64,000 nt of DNA from Tabrizicola sp. GTDB taxonomy: Bacteria; Pseudomonadota; Alphaproteobacteria; Rhodobacterales; Rhodobacteraceae. Each line of letters starts with the position of its first letter. Positions within the stretch are counted from its first letter, which is position 1. The position numbers and the translations under genes are program-made. Shown here piece by piece: positions 27,312 to 36,575 of this stretch. The stretch spans positions 248,001 to 312,000 of the forward strand of contig NZ_JAUCZH010000003.1 of NCBI RefSeq assembly GCF_030373185.1. Reading direction: 5' to 3'. Below the pieces are notes generated by a model that had not been told where the DNA came from, did not search any database, and saw only the letters and a program-made list of their open reading frames with translations.

Positions 27312-27679
27312 GCCGGACCCCCTTCGCCACGCAGACCCCGCATGATGGCAGTGTTGATGTCGGTCAGGACATCTACGCTGGCCTTGTCGTCAAGCACGGC
27401 GCGGCTGTGCCGGGCCGTGAACTCGTACAGGTGAAAGAGTCTGGCCCGCAGCGTGTCGGGCAGTCCGTTGCCGGGAGTGGCCACGTCTGCTGCCAGCGTT
27501 GACCATAGCTGCTGGTTGTCGATCAGGGCGCTGACAAGGCCGGGGTAATCCGTGCTGCGGTTTGCCCAGGCGCTCCGCAACCTCTGCGTCACCTGGGCGA
27601 CCAGATCGTATTCGATCGCGCGCAAGGAGCGGGCCGGCGTCTCTCGCTGGGTGTAGGCGATTGGGGCTTGATAGGTCAT
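27308..27679 (-). CDS. flaF: Flagellin secretion regulator FlaF
   Basis: 123 residues, all-helical. The N-terminal segment with RSLRAIEYDLVAQVTQRL and the C-terminal segment LDDKASVDVLTDINTAIMRGL are typical of FlaF, which in Caulobacter binds flagellin, promotes its secretion and works with FlbT. It is first of the three genes after the flagellin gene, with a strong hairpin between them. Confidence 0.92.
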   Translation of the reverse strand: MTYQAPIAYTQRETPARSLRAIEYDLVAQVTQRLRSAWANRSTDYPGLVSALIDNQQLWSTLAADVATPGNGLPDTLRARLFHLYEFTARHSRAVLDDKASVDVLTDINTAIMRGLRGEGGPA

Positions 27680-27713
27680 CGGCGGTCCATCTGTTCAGGG
27701 CTTGGGGTGATTT

Positions 27714-27739
27714 GGGCCGCGGACATCTGCCCGCGGCCC
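27714..27739 (-). terminator. Hairpin between the flagellin gene and flaF
   Basis: Perfect 9-bp GC stem (GGGCCGCGG / CCGCGGCCC) with an 8-base loop, starting 8 bases past the flagellin stop. On the minus strand it is followed by AAATCACC, not a T-run. It may therefore protect the flagellin mRNA 3' end, or attenuate read-through into flaF-flbT, rather than stop transcription fully. Confidence 0.6.
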
Positions 27740-27746
27740 GTCAGGA

Positions 27747-28973
27747 TTACCGGAACAGTGACAGAAGGCCCTGCGGCTGCTGGTTGGCGATGGACAGCGC
27801 CTGTGTCGCAAGCTGCTGCTGAACCTGCAACGCCTGCAACCTGGCCGAGGCTTCTTCCATGTCGGTATCGACAAGCACACCGATCCCGGTCTTGAGCGAA
27901 TCGGTCAGCTGGCCGACGAATTCGCTTTGGATGTCGATCCGCTTCTGCGAGGAACCGAAACTGGCCGCCGCGTCGATCGAGGTTTGCAGCATGCCCTCGA
28001 TGGCCGAAAGCGCGGTCGTCGGATCGGTGACCACGTTGATCGTGGTCAGCCCGGCCAACCCACCCGTGCCGCGCGTTGCCGAAGTCGAAATCGCCGCCGC
28101 CTGGTTGGTGTTGTTGGCCACCGAAAGCGTTCCGGCGGTGAGCGACAGGGTGAAGTCGGTGTCGGAAAGGCCATTCGTTGTCAGCGAATTCTTGAGCCCG
28201 GCGACCAGCGCATCCGCGGTATCACCTTCCTGCACCACATAGCGGCCCGTGGTGGAGCCGACGCTCAGCTCAATGGAATCGCCGGCAATCAATGCAGTGA
28301 GAGTTGCGGGCGCGGCCGCCGGATCGTTCGAAGCCAGCGCGCCAGCGCCACCCTGGAAGGCAAAGGTTCCAAGCGTGGCGGGAGTGCCGGTGACCACGGT
28401 AAGATCGGGCGCCGTGCCAGACGTGCCGCCCAGCGTGCCGCCACCTGCCGTAAGGGCTGCACCCGCCGTTGTCGACAGGTTCTGCGACGTGACCGCGATG
28501 TTCGAAGACGTCACGCCCGAAGGCGAACGGTCAAGCGAGGACAGCACGTTCACGGTCGTCTGCGACCCGTCCACAAGGTTGAGGCCGTTGAACTGTGCGG
28601 CCCCCACGACTGATTCGATCTGGCTGCGAAGGGCAGTGACATCGGTCTGGATCTTGCCCCTGTCGACGTTGTCGGCCTGGGCGGCAACAATCTTGCCCTT
28701 CATCTCGGTCAGGAGCTTCGTGACCGTTTCCGAGGCCTGACGGGCAACGGTCAGGGTGGCATTGCCGACGGCGAGGCTGTCTGAAATGCCCTTGAAGCCT
28801 TGCACATCGGATTCCATCACTTTGGAAATCGCCCATACGGCTGCATTGTCCTTGGCCGAGGCGACGCTTTTCCCGGTGGAAATATCCGACTGGGTCTTGT
28901 TCAGGTTGGCGTTGATGCCCTTCATCGTCTGGAGGGCAACCATCGCACTGGTGTTGGTCAGGATCGACGACAT
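27747..28973 (-). CDS. fliC: Flagellin
   Basis: 408 residues. The conserved N-terminal D0/D1 region (SSILTNTSAMVALQTMKGIN to about residue 140) and the C-terminal region (about 320-408, ending LSIANQQPQGLLSLFR) frame a variable Ala/Thr/Gly-rich middle that forms the filament surface. The only two cysteine-free ends and lack of a signal peptide fit type III export. The ATG has AAGGA eight bases upstream. The leader from the CtrA-like site to the ATG is about 146 bases, long enough to carry FlbT-responsive structure. This is the only flagellin gene in the window. Confidence 0.95.
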   Translation of the reverse strand: MSSILTNTSAMVALQTMKGINANLNKTQSDISTGKSVASAKDNAAVWAISKVMESDVQGFKGISDSLAVGNATLTVARQASETVTKLLTEMKGKIVAAQADNVDRGKIQTDVTALRSQIESVVGAAQFNGLNLVDGSQTTVNVLSSLDRSPSGVTSSNIAVTSQNLSTTAGAALTAGGGTLGGTSGTAPDLTVVTGTPATLGTFAFQGGAGALASNDPAAAPATLTALIAGDSIELSVGSTTGRYVVQEGDTADALVAGLKNSLTTNGLSDTDFTLSLTAGTLSVANNTNQAAAISTSATRGTGGLAGLTTINVVTDPTTALSAIEGMLQTSIDAAASFGSSQKRIDIQSEFVGQLTDSLKTGIGVLVDTDMEEASARLQALQVQQQLATQALSIANQQPQGLLSLFR

Positions 28974-29119
28974 CTTTTTATCCTTGGCAAAAGGCCGCTG
29001 ATTTCACGGCTGGAAAGACCACATATGCGTGGCAGGATGGGCGTTCTGTCCGATACCGCCGGATGTTCCGAAGGTGCCGCCCCTTCATGAGGCGCGCTCT
29101 CATTTGAGGGCCGAAGGTT

Positions 29120-29134
29120 CTAATCAATCCCTAA
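29120..29134. promoter_or_regulatory. CtrA-like binding site upstream of the flagellin gene
   Basis: Read toward the flagellin gene the site is TTAG-GGATTGA-TTAG, matching TTAA-N7-TTAA at 6 of 8 positions with the exact spacer. It lies about 146 bases before the flagellin ATG in a 196-base gap that contains no gene. It is also 36 bases past the stop of no plus-strand gene, so it can only serve the flagellin. Confidence 0.5.
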
Positions 29135-29169
29135 TCGGCTTGCCGGAAATTCCTTGGATTTGAAGCAAC

Positions 29170-29490
29170 TCAGAAGCGTCTTGCCGCAAGCTGTGACAAG
29201 GGCGCGATGGCCTTCTTGCGACCCAGGGCATCATAGGTTGTCAGGGTCGGGCCGGACGTGATCTCGACCATCCGGGCCTGTGCCGCCCGCACACCACGCG
29301 ATGCCGCCTTGATCAGCTTGACGTTTCGCTTGGCCTTCTCGCGCAGACCTTCAGCTGTCTTAGCATCAAGCTGTGGCAGGCCGTTGACCACCGCCTCGAC
29401 CTGCGGGGCAAGTCTGGCCAGACTGGCAATGTCACCCGCAAGCACCGCATCCCGGGTCTGGTCCAGCAAATCTTCAAGAAACACTGACAT
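29170..29490 (-). CDS. FlgN-like flagellar export chaperone candidate
   Basis: 106 residues, all-helical, no signal or TM. Features resembling FlgN-type chaperones are the N-terminal LEDLLDQTRDAVLAGDIASL and a central basic helix with EGLREKAKRNVKLIKAASRGV. Such chaperones carry hook-filament junction proteins to FlhA. Sequence conservation in this family is weak, so the call depends on length, helix pattern and its 17-base overlap with flgJ. The genes for the expected cargo (flgK, flgL) are outside the window. Confidence 0.65.
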   Translation of the reverse strand: MSVFLEDLLDQTRDAVLAGDIASLARLAPQVEAVVNGLPQLDAKTAEGLREKAKRNVKLIKAASRGVRAAQARMVEITSGPTLTTYDALGRKKAIAPLSQLAARRF

Positions 29491-29758
29491 TTTCCACCTC
29501 TGCCATGGCCTTGAATATCAGTTCCGCAAGTCCGATCCCGCCCTTGTTGACAATCAGCCGCGCCTGTTCCTGCCGCAGGAACGAGGTGAACTGCGCCTCG
29601 CCCTGGCCACCACCAAAGGCCCCTTGCATTTCCCCAAGGCCGGAATGGGCAAGCATTTCGGCCAGAAAGGCGGCCTCAAGTTCCTGAGCCCTGGACATCA
29701 AGAGGTCGCGCCGGGACGGTGGCGCAGCGGGCAAGGCCGAAACGGTAGCTGTGTCCAT
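29474..29758 (-). CDS. flgJ: Rod-binding protein FlgJ (N-terminal domain only)
   Basis: 94 residues corresponding to the rod-binding domain of FlgJ, with AQELEAAFLAEMLAHSGL and a C-terminal VNKGGIGLAELIFKAM. The peptidoglycan hydrolase domain of the enterobacterial protein is absent, as is common in alphaproteobacteria. The separate transglycosylase at 15143 is the likely partner. The start ATG 29758 gives a compact protein; the frame stays open far upstream, but that part is the shadow of fliK. Confidence 0.85.
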   Translation of the reverse strand: MDTATVSALPAAPPSRRDLLMSRAQELEAAFLAEMLAHSGLGEMQGAFGGGQGEAQFTSFLRQEQARLIVNKGGIGLAELIFKAMAEVENVSVS

Positions 29759-29805
29759 GCGAAGGCTCCTGATAGATCGGATTTTCCCGAAGATCCGCGA
29801 TGGGG

Positions 29806-29820
29806 GTAAAGAATGGGTAA
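29806..29820. promoter_or_regulatory. CtrA-like binding site between flgJ and fliK
   Basis: GTAA-AGAATGG-GTAA matches TTAA-N7-TTAA at 6 of 8 positions with the exact spacer. It lies in the 109-base divergent region, 48 bases from each of the flgJ and fliK starts. It is weaker than the fliF/fliL site. Confidence 0.4.
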
Positions 29821-29867
29821 CTTCTTTTGCCGATAAATGGCTGATCAGCGGCAGAAGTCGTAGGAAC

Positions 29868-31223
29868 ATGCAGACACAGTTCGTACCCCTCTTTCCAACC
29901 GGTTCATCGGCCCTAGTGCCGACTGGATCGGGATCTGCAAATGACACACCGGGATTCGGGGCGTTTTCGGCGCATCTTCCCGACCCTGATGCAAATGGGG
30001 CGCAGGACGATCCCGCGCAAAGCAGCCCTGCGGATGGCGACCCTGTTCTGGCACCCTGGACGGACTTTCCGGCCAGTCTTGCGACCCTGCGGGTGGAAAA
30101 TCCAAGTGGCGTGAACCTGGCCGACTTTTCGCATGCGGACTCTGGTGGTATCGGGGCGGTGCCTGAAATCACTGAAGATCTGCCAGATATCCAAGTCGGG
30201 CAAGCGGGCCTCGATGCAAGTGAACGTTCGGCGCTGCCACCGGATTCTGCGCGCATCGGGCCGTTACTCCCTTCCGCTCTGGCAAACGGCTCATCCAGCT
30301 CGATGCCGGGGGGGGCATCAGCCATGGCGGATGGCGGGGTCGTGTTCAAGATCGTCGCGCCCGAGCCTGCCGTTGTTCCGCAGTCTGGCCTTCAGGACGG
30401 GGCGCAGGCCAAGGCGGGCGTCGCTGATCCGGCTTGGATGACTGGCCTCGCCATTGCCGCGCCGGTTCATTTGGCGCGGCTGGGGCCAGATCTTGAGGCA
30501 CAGCACGCCCAAGGTAACAATCGTCTTTGGCAGGGGGAGTATCTTGGCGAAGACTGGTCAAATGGGCCAAAAGGTCCGTTGGCCAAGGATGACAGGACCG
30601 TCTCGGCGGGAAATGCCGGGCCAACCATCGCCGATCTGATGGGAAATGCGCTCACGCCTGCTGGGGTCGGCTTGGACCTGGCGCATGCGGGCGCCGCTAC
30701 ATCGCCTGAACTGGTTTTCGTCGATGTGGCTGGCGAGTCCGGGCTGTTGTCCGGTCCTGGCGCAGGGTCGGCATCTGGTCCTGGGGCAGGGACAGGGGCG
30801 CCATCTGTTTCGGCCCAGCCTCCTGTGCCACAACTTGCTGCCCGGCTGGTGGAAACGCTGGTTCACAGCGGCAGTGGGGTGACCGAAATTTCCCTTTCTC
30901 CGGACGAGCTGGGCCAGGTCCGCGTCACTTTGCAGGCCGATGCCCAGAATCCCGACCGGATGGTCGTGATGCTCAACTTCGACCGGCAGGAAACACTTGA
31001 TCTGTTCCGGCGCCATGCGGACCAACTGGCCGATGCGCTGCGGGCGGCGGGGTATTCGGGCGTGGATATCGGCTTTGGCCAATCGGGGCCTGGCCAGCGC
31101 GACAACCCTGACACATCCCCGACCGCTCCGACCGAGGCGGCGCTTGCAGACATGATCGACCCTGATCCGGTTGCCCATCCCTTGCGGCTTTCCACTGGCC
31201 GTTCCCTTGATCTCAGGCTTTGA
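29868..31223 (+). CDS. fliK: Flagellar hook-length control protein FliK
   Basis: 451 residues. The first ~320 residues are Pro/Ala/Gly-rich and of low complexity, the molecular-ruler part. The C-terminal Flg_hook domain (about 330-410) contains LVETLVHSGSGVTEISLSPD and LGQVRVTLQADAQNPDRMVV, which contacts FlhB to trigger the specificity switch. The start is uncertain: ATG 29868 has only a close AGGA, and an upstream in-frame ATG at 29751 would cross the regulatory region. fliK and flgD are separated by 7 bases. Confidence 0.88.
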   Translation: MQTQFVPLFPTGSSALVPTGSGSANDTPGFGAFSAHLPDPDANGAQDDPAQSSPADGDPVLAPWTDFPASLATLRVENPSGVNLADFSHADSGGIGAVPEITEDLPDIQVGQAGLDASERSALPPDSARIGPLLPSALANGSSSSMPGGASAMADGGVVFKIVAPEPAVVPQSGLQDGAQAKAGVADPAWMTGLAIAAPVHLARLGPDLEAQHAQGNNRLWQGEYLGEDWSNGPKGPLAKDDRTVSAGNAGPTIADLMGNALTPAGVGLDLAHAGAATSPELVFVDVAGESGLLSGPGAGSASGPGAGTGAPSVSAQPPVPQLAARLVETLVHSGSGVTEISLSPDELGQVRVTLQADAQNPDRMVVMLNFDRQETLDLFRRHADQLADALRAAGYSGVDIGFGQSGPGQRDNPDTSPTAPTEAALADMIDPDPVAHPLRLSTGRSLDLRL

Positions 31224-31230
31224 GGAAAAC

Positions 31231-31896
31231 ATGACCGTCTCCGCCGCCACCTTTTCGGCCAGTTCGGCATCAGCCGCATCCACCACCGGCCAAGGGACCA
31301 AGATCACATCCGATTTCAATACCTTCCTTCGCATGCTGACAGTCCAGATGCAGAACCAGGATCCGCTTAACCCGATCGATTCGACAGATTATGCGGTGCA
31401 ACTGGCCACTTTTTCCGGGGTGGAGCAGCAGGTTCGGACCAATCAGCTTCTTTCCGACATGCAGGCCCGGTTTCAACAGATGGGCATGGCGGAAATGGCC
31501 AGCTGGATCGGGCAGGAGGCGCGGTCGAATGCCCCCGTTTTCTATGACGGTGATCCGGTGACGCTTTCGCCGAACCCGGCGCAGGGGGCGACGGGCGCGG
31601 TTGTTGTCGTCAGGGATGCGCAGGGCAACCTCGTGTCGCGCGAAGACCTCCCAGCCACCGCCGCGCCCTATCGGTGGCTTGGGGCTGACGCTGCGGGAAA
31701 CCGTTTGCCCAGCGGAATCTACAGCCTGACGCTTGAAAGCCTGCAGGGTGAAAACCTGATCGATTCCCGGCCAATCGAACACTACGCCCGGGTGATTGAG
31801 GCGCGTGGCGGCGATGCTGGCACAAAGCTGGTTCTGCACGGCGGGGTAGAGGTTTCGGCCAGCGCAGTTACTGCCCTGCGGCTGCCGCAAGGCTGA
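31231..31896 (+). CDS. flgD: Flagellar hook capping protein FlgD
   Basis: 221 residues. The N-terminal exported region has the family motif FNTFLRMLTVQMQNQDPLNPIDS (about residues 30-52) followed by YAVQLATFSGVEQQVRTN. The C-terminal half contains the FlgD Ig-like and Tudor-like domains with YRWLGADAAGNRLPSGIYSL. FlgD caps the growing hook and is later replaced by FlgK. GAGGAAAAC precedes the ATG. The hook gene flgE itself is not in the window. Confidence 0.94.
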   Translation: MTVSAATFSASSASAASTTGQGTKITSDFNTFLRMLTVQMQNQDPLNPIDSTDYAVQLATFSGVEQQVRTNQLLSDMQARFQQMGMAEMASWIGQEARSNAPVFYDGDPVTLSPNPAQGATGAVVVVRDAQGNLVSREDLPATAAPYRWLGADAAGNRLPSGIYSLTLESLQGENLIDSRPIEHYARVIEARGGDAGTKLVLHGGVEVSASAVTALRLPQG

Positions 31897-31899
31897 TGG

Positions 31900-33432
31900 T
31901 CAGAACATCTCGGCCGTCAAAGCCCCACCAACGAAGGCTGCAATCACCATCAGGGCAATCAGCGGCCATAGCCCCCTCCGGCTGGGCTGCGCGGGCGGTG
32001 GTGTCGGGTTTCCGGTGCGGATAAGTTGCGCCTCGACCAGCGCCGGAAGCCTTGGTCCGAACCGCGCCAGAACCCGCGCCGTCTTGACCAGATCCCGCAG
32101 CATGGCCTTTGGCCCAATGGTTTCCTTGATGTAACGCTCTACGATCGGCTGCGCGACTTCCCAGATGTTGATATGCGGATCAAGTGATCGCGCCACGCCT
32201 TCGACCACGACCATGGTGCGTTGCAGCAAGATCAGCTCGGTCCGCGTTTCCATCCCGAAACGTTCGGTCACCTCGAACAGATAGGACAAAAGCCGCGCCA
32301 TGCTGATCCGGCTGGCGTCCATCCCGAAGATCGGCTCGCCAACGGCGCGAAGGGCGCGGGCAAACTCGTCGATATCCCGGTCTGCCGGCACATACCCCGC
32401 CTCGAAATGCACCTCGGCCACCCGGCGATAATCCTTGCGGATGAAGCCCATAAGGATCTCGGCGTAGACGCGGCGGGTATATTCGTCGATCCGACCCATG
32501 ATCCCGAAATCATAGGCGATGATGTCGCCATTCGCCGCGATCTTCAGGTTGCCCTGATGCATGTCGGCGTGGAAGAATCCGTCGCGCAGCGCGTGGTTTA
32601 AAAACAGTTGCAGAACCCGCGCACCCAGCACCCGGCGGTCATGGCCCTGCGCGTCGATCAGCCCGTTTTCGTTCAGGCCAATCCCTTCGGCCCAACCCAG
32701 TGTCATCACGTTGCGTGACGACAGGAACCAGTGCGTCTTTGGCACCTGAAAACCTTCGTCCTTCGCCGTGTTCGCTGCAAATTCGGCAGCGGCCGAGGAT
32801 TCCAGCCGCAGGTCCAACTCCCCCATGACCACGCCCTCGAAATGGGTGATCACGTCGACCGGGCGCAGACGGCGAGAGAACGGCGCCAGCAATTCGATCC
32901 CGCGGGCGGCAAGATAGAAGGCGTCGATATCCTTCCTGAAGGCGCGTTCAATGCCGGGGCGCAGAACCTTGACCGCCACTTCCTCGCCTGTATCAGCCAG
33001 TCGCGCGCGATGGACCTGCGCGATGGAGGCGGCGGCGACGGGCTCGGAGAACTCGGAAAAGATTGAGGAAACCGGCATCTCAAGCTCGGCCTCGATCATC
33101 TTTTTCGCGGTGGCGGTCGGGAAGGGGGGCAACTTGTCCTGAAGATATTTCAGTTGCTGCGCCAGTTCTTCACCAACGATGTCGGGCCGGGTGGACAGGA
33201 TCTGGCCGAACTTGATGTAGGCCGGGCCAAGGGCCGTCAGCGCACGGGTGGCTGGCGGCAGCTCCGGATCACCCTTCAGGCCCAGCCATTTGAACGGCCA
33301 GCCCAGCATCCGGGCGGCAAAGCGCAGGCGGGCGGGGGCGCGGAACGCCTCCAGCACCACATCCATTGCCCCGGTGCGCTCCAGCGTGGCCCCGGTGCGG
33401 ATCAGCCGGATGATGTTATGCGGGCCTCTCAC
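31900..33432 (-). CDS. ubiB: Ubiquinone biosynthesis protein UbiB (ABC1 kinase-like)
   Basis: 510 residues of the atypical kinase family ABC1/ADCK/UbiB. The invariant KxGQ motif is KFGQ at residues 74-77, followed by an AIDS-region-like [13 protein letters not shown] and kinase-like motifs [11 protein letters not shown] and [11 protein letters not shown]-terminal hydrophobic segment (about 490-508) anchors it to the membrane. It supports ubiquinone synthesis, probably by ATP-driven extraction of intermediates. It starts with GTG and overlaps the ubiE stop by 4 bases. Confidence 0.94.
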   Translation of the reverse strand: MRGPHNIIRLIRTGATLERTGAMDVVLEAFRAPARLRFAARMLGWPFKWLGLKGDPELPPATRALTALGPAYIKFGQILSTRPDIVGEELAQQLKYLQDKLPPFPTATAKKMIEAELEMPVSSIFSEFSEPVAAASIAQVHRARLADTGEEVAVKVLRPGIERAFRKDIDAFYLAARGIELLAPFSRRLRPVDVITHFEGVVMGELDLRLESSAAAEFAANTAKDEGFQVPKTHWFLSSRNVMTLGWAEGIGLNENGLIDAQGHDRRVLGARVLQLFLNHALRDGFFHADMHQGNLKIAANGDIIAYDFGIMGRIDEYTRRVYAEILMGFIRKDYRRVAEVHFEAGYVPADRDIDEFARALRAVGEPIFGMDASRISMARLLSYLFEVTERFGMETRTELILLQRTMVVVEGVARSLDPHINIWEVAQPIVERYIKETIGPKAMLRDLVKTARVLARFGPRLPALVEAQLIRTGNPTPPPAQPSRRGLWPLIALMVIAAFVGGALTAEMF

Positions 33433-34175
33433 AGTTTCCAGCCAGAATGGAGGGCCGCAATGCCCATGCTCAGGTTGCGATACTTGACCTGACCAAAGCC
33501 CGCGTCGCGGATCATGGTGGCAAAACTTTCCTGATCGGGGAACTTGCGGATCGATTCGACCAGATACTGATAGCTTTCCCGGTCACCTGCCACGATCTGC
33601 CCCATCACCGGGATCACGTTGAAGGAATAGAGGTCATAGGCCTTTTGCATCATGTCATTGGGGATGTGGGAAAATTCCAGCACCATCAGCCGCCCGCCGG
33701 GGCGCAGCACCCGGTAAGCTTCACGCAAGGCGTCGGGAATCCTGGTCACGTTCCTGATCCCGAAGGAAATCGTATAGGTGTCGAAGCTGGCGTTCGGGAA
33801 CGGCAGCGCCATCGCGTCGCCCACCACCCAATCAAGGCTTGCGGCCATCTTTTCGGCTTCGGCGCGCTTGCGGCCCTCGATCAGCATCGGTTCGGTCATG
33901 TCGCAGACCACCGCCGATGCCCCCGGCGCGCGTTTCAGGAAGCGAAAAGCCACATCACCCGTGCCGCCCGCCACATCCAGAAGGCGCTGGCCGGGCCGGG
34001 GCGCAAGCCAATCCATCATCGCGTCCTTCCAGACGCGATGGATGCCCATCGACATCAGGTCGTTCATCACATCGTATTTCGAGGCGACCCGGGAAAAGAC
34101 GCCATGCACCATTCCGGCCTTTTCAGCCTCTGGCACGTCCTGAAAGCCGAAGTGGGTCGTGCGGTCGTCAATCAT
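33429..34175 (-). CDS. ubiE: Ubiquinone/menaquinone C-methyltransferase UbiE
   Basis: 248-residue SAM-dependent methyltransferase that adds the C2 methyl group in ubiquinone synthesis. The SAM-binding motif is [16 protein letters not shown] (residues 65-80), and the UbiE signatures [19 protein letters not shown] and [20 protein letters not shown] are present. It forms the ubiE-ubiB operon and is divergent from mutM across a 101-base gap. Confidence 0.96.
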   Translation of the reverse strand: MIDDRTTHFGFQDVPEAEKAGMVHGVFSRVASKYDVMNDLMSMGIHRVWKDAMMDWLAPRPGQRLLDVAGGTGDVAFRFLKRAPGASAVVCDMTEPMLIEGRKRAEAEKMAASLDWVVGDAMALPFPNASFDTYTISFGIRNVTRIPDALREAYRVLRPGGRLMVLEFSHIPNDMMQKAYDLYSFNVIPVMGQIVAGDRESYQYLVESIRKFPDQESFATMIRDAGFGQVKYRNLSMGIAALHSGWKL

Positions 34176-34276
34176 CGGGGATGCGGTCCTTGGGGGCTTG
34201 CGATCCGTGTCTCTTGCCCCTCCTTATAGTCCGCCAACCCGCGCCCGCAATGCGCCGAACTGTCCATGAGGGGGTT

Positions 34277-35122
34277 ATGCCCGAACTGCCCGAAGTTGAA
34301 ACCGTCCGCAGGGGCCTGCTGCCGGTGCTGGAAGGCGCGGTGATTCTGCGGGCCGAGGTCAACCGGCCTGATCTGCGCTGGCCTCTGCCGGACCGGATGG
34401 CGGACCGCCTGACCGGGCGGCGCATCACGGCCCTGCGCAGGCGGTCGAAATACATCCTCGCCGACCTCGACAGTGGCGAGACGCTTCTGGTGCATCTGGG
34501 CATGTCGGGCAGGATGCTGATTTCCGGGGTGATGCTGGGCCAGTTTCACCACGACCACCCCGCGCCGCAAAAGCATGATCATGTGGTTCTGCACATGGAC
34601 AATGGTGCGCGCATCACCTTCAACGACGCCCGCCGTTTTGGCGCGATGGATCTGATGCCGACGGGTGGCTCGCATCCGCTTCTTGCCGCGCTTGGTCCTG
34701 AACCTTTCGGCAATGATTTCAACGAGCCCTACCTTGCCGCCCGGCTGGCAGGCCGCCGAACGCCGATAAAATCCGCGCTGCTGGATCAGCGGATCGTGGC
34801 CGGCCTTGGCAATATCTATGTCTGCGAAACCCTGTATCGCGCCCGGATCAGCCCGCTTCGACTGGCGGGTGACCTTGGGGAAGGTGCCGTCCGCGCCCTT
34901 GTCCCCCTGATCCGCGAGGTTCTGGCCGAGGCAATCGAAGCGGGGGGGTCTTCCTTGCGCGATTTCCGGCAGGCCAATGGCGAACTTGGCTATTTTGCCA
35001 AGCATTTCCAAGTCTATGACCGCGAGGGTGAGCCTTGTGAGACCCCCGGCTGCACCGGGACGATCACCCGCACCGTTCAGTCAGGCCGGTCGTCCTTCTG
35101 GTGTCCTGATTGCCAGAGGTGA
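34277..35122 (+). CDS. mutM: Formamidopyrimidine-DNA glycosylase MutM (Fpg)
   Basis: 281 residues. It removes 8-oxoguanine and formamidopyrimidines from DNA. The N-terminus [13 protein letters not shown] supplies the catalytic Pro2 and Glu3. The C-terminal zinc finger has four cysteines spaced C-x4-C-x16-C-x2-C in its last 30 residues. The conserved [19 protein letters not shown] region precedes the finger. The start is fixed because Pro2 must follow the initiator Met; GAGGGGGT lies just upstream. mutY, its partner in the GO repair system, is at 57826. Confidence 0.96.
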   Translation: MPELPEVETVRRGLLPVLEGAVILRAEVNRPDLRWPLPDRMADRLTGRRITALRRRSKYILADLDSGETLLVHLGMSGRMLISGVMLGQFHHDHPAPQKHDHVVLHMDNGARITFNDARRFGAMDLMPTGGSHPLLAALGPEPFGNDFNEPYLAARLAGRRTPIKSALLDQRIVAGLGNIYVCETLYRARISPLRLAGDLGEGAVRALVPLIREVLAEAIEAGGSSLRDFRQANGELGYFAKHFQVYDREGEPCETPGCTGTITRTVQSGRSSFWCPDCQR

Positions 35123-35181
35123 CTTGCCATCCTGCTGTTTGGTGCTAGGAGTCTGCGCCACTGCAACAGCGGGAGCCTGCC

Positions 35182-35958
35182 ATGGCCTATGAAACGCTGA
35201 TCGTCGAGATCGAGGACTATGTCACCCTGATCCGGCTCAATCGCCCTGACGCCATGAACGCGCTGAATTCCACGCTGATGCGGGAACTGGCCGCTGCCGT
35301 TACTGCGGCAGAAGCCAATGACAAGGTGCGCTGCATCGTTGTCACGGGGTCGGAAAAGGCCTTTGCTGCCGGTGCCGATGTGCGCGAGATGGCGGAAAAA
35401 TCCTTCATCGATGTGTACTTCGATGATCTTTTCGCCCCCGAGGTGACCGCTATTGCCAAGGCCCGCAAGCCGATCATCGCTGCGGTTTCAGGCTATTGCC
35501 TTGGCGGCGGGTGCGAGCTTGCGATGCTGTGCGATTTCATCATCGCCGCCGATACCGCCAAGTTCGGCCAGCCAGAGATCAACCTTGGCATCGTGGCCGG
35601 AATGGGCGGCACCCAGCGTCTGACGCGTGCGGTGGGCAAGTCGAAATCGATGGACATGCACCTGACTGGCCGGTTCATGGACGCCGCCGAGGCCGAACGT
35701 TGCGGCCTTGTTTCCCGAGTCGTACCTGCGAAGTCGCTGATCGAAGAGGCGCTGAAGGCCGCGCAGAAGGTGGTCGAAAAATCGACCGTCACCGCGATGG
35801 TGGTCAAGGAATGTGTGAGCCGCGCGCAGGAAACCAGCCTTGCAGAGGGGCTTTTGTTCGAGCGCCGGATGTTTCACGCCCTGTTTGCGACCGAGGATCA
35901 GAAAGAAGGCATGGCCGCCTTCCTTGAAAAGCGCCAACCGCAGTTTCGAGACAAGTAG
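35182..35958 (+). CDS. Enoyl-CoA hydratase
   Basis: 258-residue crotonase-fold enzyme that hydrates trans-2-enoyl-CoA in fatty acid breakdown. The oxyanion-hole segments [12 protein letters not shown] and [15 protein letters not shown] are present. The two catalytic glutamates expected for a true hydratase are at E112 (GGGCELAM) and E132 (FGQPEINLG). The electrons produced by acyl-CoA dehydrogenases of this pathway would pass through the ETF-ubiquinone oxidoreductase encoded at 2835. The gene sits between mutM and rpsT, a placement common in Rhodobacterales. Confidence 0.92.
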   Translation: MAYETLIVEIEDYVTLIRLNRPDAMNALNSTLMRELAAAVTAAEANDKVRCIVVTGSEKAFAAGADVREMAEKSFIDVYFDDLFAPEVTAIAKARKPIIAAVSGYCLGGGCELAMLCDFIIAADTAKFGQPEINLGIVAGMGGTQRLTRAVGKSKSMDMHLTGRFMDAAEAERCGLVSRVVPAKSLIEEALKAAQKVVEKSTVTAMVVKECVSRAQETSLAEGLLFERRMFHALFATEDQKEGMAAFLEKRQPQFRDK

Positions 35959-36103
35959 CCCTTTCCTTTTCATCCGCCTTGGCCTATAGGCCGCCCCACA
36001 TGCGCGTGGGCCCGCTTAGGCAAGAATCAATCCTGACCATCGGTCGGGGCCTTTGGTCTTTCGTGCAAACTGTTTGAAACACTGAAAGACCCATAGGAAG
36101 CCC

Positions 36104-36373
36104 ATGGCCAATACAGCCCAGTCCAAGAAGCGCGCTCGTCAGTCCGAAGCGCGTTATGCCATCAACAAGGCCCGCCGTTCGCGGATCCGCACCTTCCTGC
36201 GCAAGGTTGAAGAGGCAATCGCTTCGGGCGACGCCGATTCCGCCGCTGCCGCTCTGAAGGCCGCTCAGCCGGAGCTTGCGCGTGGCGTGTCGAAAGGCGT
36301 GCTGCACAAGAACACCGTGTCGCGCAAGATCTCGCGCCTCGCGTCCCGCGTGAAGGCCGTTGTCAAGGCCTGA
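36104..36373 (+). CDS. rpsT: 30S ribosomal protein S20
   Basis: 89 residues, highly basic, beginning [20 protein letters not shown] and containing the helical core [15 protein letters not shown] and [17 protein letters not shown]20 binds 16S rRNA early in 30S assembly. AGGAAG precedes the ATG. A strong hairpin follows the stop by 25 bases. Confidence 0.97.
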   Translation: MANTAQSKKRARQSEARYAINKARRSRIRTFLRKVEEAIASGDADSAAAALKAAQPELARGVSKGVLHKNTVSRKISRLASRVKAVVKA

Positions 36374-36382
36374 CGCTTTACC

Positions 36383-36575
36383 GATTCTCCGATGATGCAC
36401 AGGGCGTGGCCGCAAGGGCTGCGCCCTGTCGCATTTCCGGGCTGTCTGACACAAGGTTTCGCGCACTCCGTTGCCGATTTGCACGACCCTCGGATTCGAT
36501 TTCAGGGAATCCCTGTCAAGCGAGATGTTCGGTTGCAGACCCCGCGAACGGCTTGTTAGCGTGACCCTGCGATTC
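36383..36575. promoter_or_regulatory. Four GANTC sites in the dnaA upstream region
   Basis: The 525-base gap from 36374 to 36898 contains no convincing gene. GANTC, the CcrM methylation target, occurs at 36383-36387, 36493-36497, 36507-36511 and 36571-36575. The third lies in the centre of a perfect 13-bp palindrome CAGGGAATCCCTG (36503-36515). A further inverted repeat GTCTTG/CAAGAC is at 36581-36597. In Caulobacter GANTC methylation state controls dnaA expression. No cluster of DnaA boxes (TTATCCACA-like) was found; the only near match is GGTGGATAG near 36834. Confidence 0.55.
36399..36429 (+). terminator. Hairpin downstream of rpsT
   Basis: A 13-bp stem (ACAGGGCGTGGCC paired with GGCTGCGCCCTGT, with two G-U pairs) closes on a GCAAG loop. 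Only CGCATTTCC follows, so it lacks a strong T-run. It is the best terminator candidate between rpsT and dnaA. Confidence 0.6.
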
